Position numbers and translations under genes: made by a program | Assembly (NCBI GenBank): GCA_002395135.1 | Contig: DGWC01000096.1 | Coordinates: forward strand, 1,052 to 11,536 | Direction of reading: 5' to 3' | Origin: Prevotella sp. UBA4268 | Lineage (GTDB): Bacteria > Bacteroidota > Bacteroidia > Bacteroidales > Bacteroidaceae | Length of the DNA stretch: 10,485 nucleotides | The notes under the pieces: model-generated | The model's input: only the letters and a program-made list of their open reading frames with translations | Told to the model about the DNA's origin: nothing | Database searches by the model: none | Shown: piece after piece, positions 6,756 through 10,485 of the stretch | How positions within the stretch are numbered: the stretch's first letter is position 1 | Layout: each line of letters begins with the position of its first letter

Positions 6756-6790
6756 CATCATCATTAAACATCATCAAGAATAAAAACATA

Positions 6791-7666
6791 ATGACAATGG
6801 AAACACTTAAAAACGAACTACTCGAAGTGAAAGTGGTTGCCATGGGCGCCGAACTGCAAAGCATTAAAGACAACCACGGCAACGAATATCTGTGGCAGGG
6901 CGACCCCGCTTTCTGGCCGCGCCGCTCTCCTATCCTCTTCCCCATCGTATGCAGCGTGGAGAACGACACTTACTATGTTGACGGCAAAGCATATCATCTG
7001 CCGCGTCACGGCTTTGCACGCGACACCGAATTCCAGTGCATTGCCAAGAGCGACAGCCGGGTTACATTCGCACTGCACGAGTCGGAGGAGAGCCTGAAGG
7101 TGTATCCCTTCCGATTCAATCTCGGCATCACCTACAGACTCGACGGCAACCGCATCCACGTAATCTGGCATGTGGAGAACACCGACAGCAGGGAAATACA
7201 CTTCCAGATTGGCGGACACCCCGCATTCAACGTGCCGGAAATGAAGGTGGGCGATCAACTTGAGGGAACGTTCCGGCTTGACAACGACCAACCGCTCGAC
7301 TCGCTGAAGAGTTATATCGACGGCTCACACGAGATGACCGAAGTGCCGGCAGAGGTGGAAAACGGCATCATCCAGTTCAATAACGAATTCTTCCGTAACG
7401 ACTCTGTGAAAATCCACAAGAGCCAGACCCATCAGGTGGCGCTGCTCCATCGCAACGGAGAGCCTGCCGTAACCATCGACTACAAGGCACCCATCATCGG
7501 CCTTTGGAGTCCTTACGACAAGCACGCCCCCTTCGTATGCATAGAGCCTTGGTATGGCCTGGGTGATCCGCGCGGCTATCAAGGGGAGTTCAAAGACAAA
7601 CCCATGATGAACCATCTGCAGCCCGGTGCCTCGTTCCTCAGCGAATACACCATCACCATTGGATAA
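6791..7666 (+). CDS. Aldose 1-epimerase (mutarotase) family protein
   Basis: A 291-residue protein of the galactose mutarotase superfamily, LacX-like branch, which interconverts alpha and beta anomers of sugars or a related substrate in the cytoplasm (no signal peptide is seen). Likely catalytic and substrate-binding positions are visible: His73 in LPRHGFARD, His143 in QIGGHPAFN, and Glu252 in CIEPWYGLGD, the presumed general base. The strand pattern NELLEVKVVAMGAELQSI at the start fits the family's first beta strands. Start: ATG 6791 (MTMETL) or 6797 (METL); the frame extends up to a TTG at 6725 but the promoter sits there. Length agrees with the usual ~290 residues of this subgroup. It has its own promoter, so linkage with the CotH gene need not be functional. 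The sugar substrate cannot be read from sequence. Confidence 0.9.
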   Translation: MTMETLKNELLEVKVVAMGAELQSIKDNHGNEYLWQGDPAFWPRRSPILFPIVCSVENDTYYVDGKAYHLPRHGFARDTEFQCIAKSDSRVTFALHESEESLKVYPFRFNLGITYRLDGNRIHVIWHVENTDSREIHFQIGGHPAFNVPEMKVGDQLEGTFRLDNDQPLDSLKSYIDGSHEMTEVPAEVENGIIQFNNEFFRNDSVKIHKSQTHQVALLHRNGEPAVTIDYKAPIIGLWSPYDKHAPFVCIEPWYGLGDPRGYQGEFKDKPMMNHLQPGASFLSEYTITIG

Positions 7667-7695
7667 GCAGCAGGGCTTTTAGCGATTGAATAACA

Positions 7696-7732
7696 AATAG
7701 CGGGCAACTATTGCATTTAGTTGTCCGCTATT
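7696..7732. terminator. Bidirectional hairpin between converging genes
   Basis: AATAGCGGGCAACTA (7696-7710) and TAGTTGTCCGCTATT (7718-7732) form a 15-base stem with one G-T wobble and a 7-base loop. It lies 29 bases after the epimerase stop and 19 bases beyond the end of queE on the opposite strand, the expected place for a shared terminator. T-rich bases follow on both strands (CTATTT on the plus side, TTTGTTATT on the minus side). Confidence 0.8.
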
Positions 7733-7751
7733 CGCTATTTAAAAGAAAGCC

Positions 7752-8357
7752 TCACCTGATGTGAACCATCTTCTGTGTCTGCAACGACAAATGCCATTGC
7801 GGATTGCGCTTGATGTATTCAATGCACTGTCGGGTGACCTCACTGTTGCGCTCCACGTCACCCGTGTCGCAAGGCTGCAGGTTCAGATACACATCGCGCC
7901 CCATGTTGCCGTATGGTTCGGGGTCGTGGATGCCGTCGAAAACCACCTTCACCTCGTCGGCCTTTACCTTGATCAGTGCGGGGGCATTTCTCACAAAAGC
8001 CGACTTGGGCGACAGCGTCACCCAGTTGATATTGCACGGCACAGGGCGCGTGCCGTTGGTTTCTATGGCCACATAGAAACCTTCCTTCTGCAACATCGAC
8101 ACCAGTTGCTCGTCTACCTGCAACGTAGGCTCACCGCCAGTGAGCACCACGAAGGCGCAGTCTTTCCACGCCTTCACACGGTTCACCACCTGCTCGGCCG
8201 TCATTTCTGTATATTTGCTGAAATCCGTATCGCAAAAAGGACAGTTTAGGTTGCATCCGCTGAAACGCACAAACACCGCTGCGCGCCCAGTATGCCTCCC
8301 TTCGCCCTGCAGCGAATAGAAAATCTCGTTGATGCGATATGACTTCTTCATCGTCAT
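7752..8357 (-). CDS. queE: 7-carboxy-7-deazaguanine synthase (radical SAM)
   Basis: A 201-residue radical S-adenosylmethionine enzyme that converts 6-carboxy-5,6,7,8-tetrahydropterin to 7-carboxy-7-deazaguanine in the queuosine pathway. Visible features: YSLQGEG at 14-20 (substrate-binding loop of the family), the iron-sulfur cluster triad C35, C39 and C42 in SGCNLNCPFCDTDF (CxxxCxxC), LTGGEPTLQ at 72-80 (SAM contact), ETNGT at 99-103, LSPK at 115-118, and LNLQPCD and SLQTQKMVHIR near the end. It starts 15 bases after the queD stop on the same strand, so the two are an operon in pathway order. ATG 8357 (MTMKK) or ATG 8351 (MKK) are both possible. Length is normal for the compact family. The product feeds queuosine-tRNA synthesis, or deazaguanine DNA modification where those genes exist; none is seen here. 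Confidence 0.95.
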   Translation of the reverse strand: MTMKKSYRINEIFYSLQGEGRHTGRAAVFVRFSGCNLNCPFCDTDFSKYTEMTAEQVVNRVKAWKDCAFVVLTGGEPTLQVDEQLVSMLQKEGFYVAIETNGTRPVPCNINWVTLSPKSAFVRNAPALIKVKADEVKVVFDGIHDPEPYGNMGRDVYLNLQPCDTGDVERNSEVTRQCIEYIKRNPQWHLSLQTQKMVHIR

Positions 8358-8372
8358 TCGTTCTTTATTCTT

Positions 8373-8738
8373 TTATAACAACCAAGTGGCATCAATGGGG
8401 AAATGGTCGTCGGCAGCCATTGCCACATTGCCGTCAGACTCCCTCACCACGGCCTTATAGCACAAGGGGAACTGCTCAACCACCCATGCGGCGATGTTTT
8501 CCGCCGTGGGATTGAAGGGCAGCAACTCATTGAAATTGCCATGATCCAAGAATCCGTGCACCATCTTCTTGATATGCTTAAAGTCCTCCACCATTCCCTC
8601 GCCATTCAGTTCGCGCGATGCCAGATAAACGGTAATCACCCAGTTATGGCCGTGCAGCCGGCTGCACTTGCTGCTGTAGGGAAGATTCAGATAATGGCAT
8701 CCTGCCACTTCCATTGTCTTTGATATGCAATACACCAT
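8373..8738 (-). CDS. queD: 6-carboxytetrahydropterin synthase
   Basis: A 121-residue QueD/PTPS-family enzyme that makes 6-carboxy-5,6,7,8-tetrahydropterin from 7,8-dihydroneopterin triphosphate, the step before QueE. The zinc ligands are in place: His15 (GCHYL), His29 and His31 (RLHGHNW). The catalytic Cys25 (SSKCSRLHGH) and the Asp65-His66 pair (FLDHGNFNEL) are present, as are Asp52 (GMVEDFKHIKK), PTAENIA at 77-83 and Glu100 (VVRES), the usual pterin-anchoring glutamate. CHY replaces the more common A/S-H-R/Y-type sequence around the first histidine, a mild variation. The ATG at 8738 gives the expected N-terminal strand. It is the first gene of the queD-queE operon, downstream of a long leader. 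Confidence 0.95.
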   Translation of the reverse strand: MVYCISKTMEVAGCHYLNLPYSSKCSRLHGHNWVITVYLASRELNGEGMVEDFKHIKKMVHGFLDHGNFNELLPFNPTAENIAAWVVEQFPLCYKAVVRESDGNVAMAADDHFPIDATWLL

Positions 8739-8911
8739 GAAAAACTCGTATAATGTTTATTATTGCCACTGCAAATCCTGCTTTCTCCTCACGACAGAAA
8801 GCATTCCTCACTATGAAACATGATACATGAGCCAGAGCAAAAAAGCTTCCACCAGAAAGAATGGGTAGGGAAAAAACATGCCGTTTTTTCAGTTATTCAC
8901 CAAATGCGCTG
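8739..8911 (-). promoter_or_regulatory. Long queD leader with two perfect hairpins
   Basis: From the predicted start near 8905, about 165 untranslated bases precede queD. Read on the minus strand, GAAAAAAC/GTTTTTTC (8-base stem, 5-base loop, 8890-8870) comes first, then GCTTTCT/AGAAAGC (7-base stem, 9-base loop, 8802-8780), both perfect. I could not match the leader to the preQ1-I consensus (short C-rich loop followed by an A-rich tail), nor see a convincing ORF. Role unknown: structured leader, attenuator or plain spacer. Confidence 0.45.
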
Positions 8912-8942
8912 CAAAGTTACAAAGAATCATGCAAACGGCAAA
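8912..8942 (-). promoter_or_regulatory. Complete promoter of the queD-queE operon
   Basis: On the minus strand TTTG (8942-8939), a 19-base gap and TAACTTTG (8919-8912) match the Bacteroidetes consensus exactly. It is the best-formed promoter in the window together with that of the CotH gene. The insertion sequence ends 103 bases upstream and leaves it intact. Confidence 0.82.
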
Positions 8943-9045
8943 GAGAATAAGCCGGTTTTTTAGTAAACAGCCAAAAATGGGGGATGAGGCAACCGCCTAC
9001 AGCGTAAAATTATGATAAGTAGATGAACACAATTAGTTTCACTAG
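8943..9045. other. Short intergenic stretch between the que promoter and the IS
   Basis: I see no ORF, RNA gene or strong hairpin here, only a small AGGC/GCCT stem (loop AACC) within an otherwise plain stretch. It is the left flank of the insertion sequence and may contain remains of the pre-insertion promoter region. Confidence 0.4.
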
Positions 9046-9060
9046 TGTCCGGTTAAAATC
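9046..9060. repeat. Left terminal inverted repeat of the IS
   Basis: TGTCCGGTTAAAATC, an exact reverse complement of the right end. The transposase stop codon starts at the next base. Confidence 0.9.
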
Positions 9061-10230
9061 TCACCAAAACGAAAGTTGTATAGGTGGATCGTCCGAACGG
9101 TTATTATTATCATCTTTAGTTACATTGAATATGGAATGGATATCACTTTGCTTGAATAGGAGCGGACCAATAGCATTTGAGATTGCATGAAGCGACTGAG
9201 GCAGACGGAATTTCTTCTTCGCAATGATGAGTAGCAGGTAGTCACATACGGCAATCCAAAGCTGTAGATAGACTGCATTCTCAGTAGTCCCATAGAACTT
9301 CTTGATATGCAGGTGTTGCTTCTCCCATTTGAAGAACAGTTCGACCATCCATCTTTCTCTATACAGTTCTGCAACTGTCAGAGAATCAATGGTTAAGTTG
9401 TTCGTAAGAAATCGGTAGACGTTATCTGTTGAGTAGTCCTCGTATACTACCATATGCAATGGCTCAGGATACTCCACCGAGGGATTCTTACCCGTCAGAC
9501 GGATTATTTGATCGCTGATGAGTCCTGCTGATTTGTCAACCTCATGTTCCTCTGCGACCTCATACGCCATGTTGTCTTTTGCTCTGGTAACGAAGAATGC
9601 TCCCTTGAGATGAAAACACTCATAAAGCTGCTTAAAGAACACATAGCCCTTGTCCATAAGATAGAAGGCACATGCTTCAACAGGTATCATCGGCATAACC
9701 TTGGAATCGTGCACCAGTCCGTTTGTCATTATGATATAGGACGGGATGCTTCCTCTCAAATCAATCAAGGTATGCATCTTTAAGGCGCCTTCTCCGTGAT
9801 GAAACTCTGCCCATGGGGATAGTTCCAGGCATAGTCGGATGGTGGTTGAGTCTAAAGCATAGACCATTTCTTTAAGGCCAAGACGGAAGTAGTCATCGCG
9901 ATACAGCATCTTCGCTTCCTTTATAAGGGTTTGCGCGAAGTCCCTGTATATCATCCAGTTCCTTTTCTCGTTGGCTTCTGCCAATGTGGATTTCGGAACA
10001 GAGCAAAGACCTGCATGATAGAGATCATTTCCACAGAGCCCAAGTGTCATCTCGATGTCTCTCAGACCTGACCTGTCTGTAAACTGAGCAAAGCTCATGA
10101 CCTTGAATTGATCAAAGCAAGTAAACGATCTGGTTCGCCAGTCACCCTTGTAGCGATCAACACATTTCTGGAATTCATAACGTGAAACCAGAGACATGAT
10201 CTGTGAAAAGATGGTCTTTTTCGTACTCAT
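9061..10230 (-). CDS. IS4-family transposase with DUF4372 N-terminus
   Basis: A 389-residue DDE transposase. The N-terminal ~75 residues (TIFSQIMSLVSRYEFQKCVDRYKGD, RSFTCFDQFKVMSFAQFTDR) form the DUF4372 DNA-binding region found in a large IS4-type group common in Bacteroidales. The catalytic triad is complete: Asp127 (YALDSTT), Asp193 (LMDKGY) and Glu297 (RWMVELFF). The IS4 signature Y-(2)-R-(3)-E-(6)-K is met exactly by Tyr290, Arg293, Glu297 and Lys304. There is no frameshift or internal stop, and length is normal, so it is predicted active. The ATG at 10230 lies about 30 bases from the predicted transcription start. The closest ISfinder name cannot be given from memory. Confidence 0.95.
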   Translation of the reverse strand: MSTKKTIFSQIMSLVSRYEFQKCVDRYKGDWRTRSFTCFDQFKVMSFAQFTDRSGLRDIEMTLGLCGNDLYHAGLCSVPKSTLAEANEKRNWMIYRDFAQTLIKEAKMLYRDDYFRLGLKEMVYALDSTTIRLCLELSPWAEFHHGEGALKMHTLIDLRGSIPSYIIMTNGLVHDSKVMPMIPVEACAFYLMDKGYVFFKQLYECFHLKGAFFVTRAKDNMAYEVAEEHEVDKSAGLISDQIIRLTGKNPSVEYPEPLHMVVYEDYSTDNVYRFLTNNLTIDSLTVAELYRERWMVELFFKWEKQHLHIKKFYGTTENAVYLQLWIAVCDYLLLIIAKKKFRLPQSLHAISNAIGPLLFKQSDIHSIFNVTKDDNNNRSDDPPIQLSFW

Positions 10231-10263
10231 TATAGCAATATACAGCCACGAGAGGCCTAATTG

Positions 10264-10295
10264 CTAAAGTACAAAATTTAATCCAAAAATTCAAA
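10264..10295 (-). promoter_or_regulatory. Transposase promoter
   Basis: On the minus strand TTTG (10295-10292), 20 bases, then TACTTTAG (10271-10264) differs from TAnnTTTG at one position. Spacing is canonical and the transposase ATG follows about 34 bases later. It lies inside the right end of the IS, so the element carries its own promoter. Confidence 0.65.
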
Positions 10296-10342
10296 GAACG
10301 CTATATTTAATTAATTATCAATAAGTTAAACAATATGCTCCG

Positions 10343-10357
10343 GATTTTAACCGGACA
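10343..10357. repeat. Right terminal inverted repeat of the IS
   Basis: GATTTTAACCGGACA, an exact reverse complement of the left end. It lies 113 bases beyond the transposase start codon and brackets the transposase promoter. Confidence 0.9.
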
Positions 10358-10404
10358 GCTGTGATTGACCATATTATAATACTGATACTTTTTCTAATAG
10401 AAAT

Positions 10405-10485
10405 ATGCGTTTTCAAGGTTATCTATCGATAATCTATCATGAAAGAGAACATCTTATTGATACCCAGAACGTTTCAAATGTTGAT
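10405..10485 (+). CDS. Possible 5' end of an unidentified gene (cut by window)
   Basis: An ATG opens a frame of 27 codons that runs to the right edge without a stop (MRFQGYLSIIYHEREHLIDT and onward). TACTTTTT at 10386-10393, one base off the -7 consensus, lies just upstream. I do not recognise the protein. An overlapping frame from the ATG at 10439 (MKENILLIPRTFQML) is also open to the edge, so which, if either, is real cannot be settled here. Confidence 0.25.
   Translation, partial: MRFQGYLSIIYHEREHLIDTQNVSNVD

Larger units (their letters stand above)
9046..10357 (-). mobile_element. IS4-family insertion sequence, 1312 bases
   Basis: The ends carry a perfect 15-base terminal inverted repeat, TGTCCGGTTAAAATC at 9046-9060 and its reverse complement at 10343-10357. 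One transposase gene fills the interior on the minus strand, and its stop codon directly abuts the left repeat. No target-site duplication is evident: the bases outside the left end (CACTAG) and right end (GCTGTG) do not match at any length expected for IS4 (about 8-13). This suggests recombination between copies, a drifted duplication, or ends set slightly wrong. The full-length transposase and exact repeats suggest a recent or still active copy. Confidence 0.9.

Noticed and set aside
5827..6969. 380-residue minus-strand open frame
   Set aside because: It lies opposite the well-supported CotH gene and the epimerase promoter, has no recognisable domain, and reads as the usual antisense shadow of a G+C-rich gene.
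8739..8911. preQ1 riboswitch
   Set aside because: The leader is suggestive by position, but the known preQ1-I sequence pattern could not be found by eye, so it is left as an unclassified leader.

Overview
The window looks like a chromosomal segment from a member of the Bacteroidales, most likely Prevotella or a close relative. Several intergenic regions carry the Bacteroidetes promoter pattern (TTTG, 19-21 bases, TAnnTTTG). Protein families (SPFH plus ribbon-helix-helix pair, CotH protein with a type IX-like tail, QueD/QueE pair, IS4-family transposase) also fit. The genus is an inference by eye.

Layout. (1) 1-1689, defence-associated end: the C-terminal half of a type I restriction HsdR subunit, open at the left edge. 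It is followed 31 bases later by a short relic that begins exactly like an AbiH-family abortive-infection protein and then breaks down. (2) 1774-3862, membrane cluster on the + strand: a two-pass SPFH/band-7 protein, a small ribbon-helix-helix DNA-binding protein, a DUF1648 (SdpI-like) membrane protein and, from its own -7 element, a small YeaQ/YmgE/GlsB-type membrane protein. A strong hairpin ends the block. (3) 3863-4245, regulatory intergenic region: the hairpin, four repeats of 19 bases at an exact 22-base period, an imperfect inverted repeat, then a complete promoter. (4) 4246-6699: a large secreted CotH-kinase-family protein with lamin-tail and chitobiase-C-like domains in front and a probable type IX sorting domain behind. 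(5) 6724-7666: an aldose 1-epimerase-like gene with its own promoter. (6) 7696-7732: a hairpin shared by the converging epimerase and queuosine genes. (7) 7752-8942, - strand: a queD-queE operon with a perfect promoter and a leader of about 165 bases. (8) 9046-10357: an apparently intact 1312-base IS4-family insertion sequence. (9) 10358-10485: flank with the start of a possible unidentified gene.

Functional links. Genes of region 2 are probably co-transcribed and concern the inner membrane or envelope stress, with the ribbon-helix-helix protein a candidate local regulator. QueD and QueE catalyse consecutive steps to 7-carboxy-7-deazaguanine, the precursor of queuosine. No complete new defence system or RNA-guided system is visible. 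The least explained signals are the 22-base-period array, the 11-base-spaced repeat at the SPFH promoter, the queD leader and the AbiH relic.
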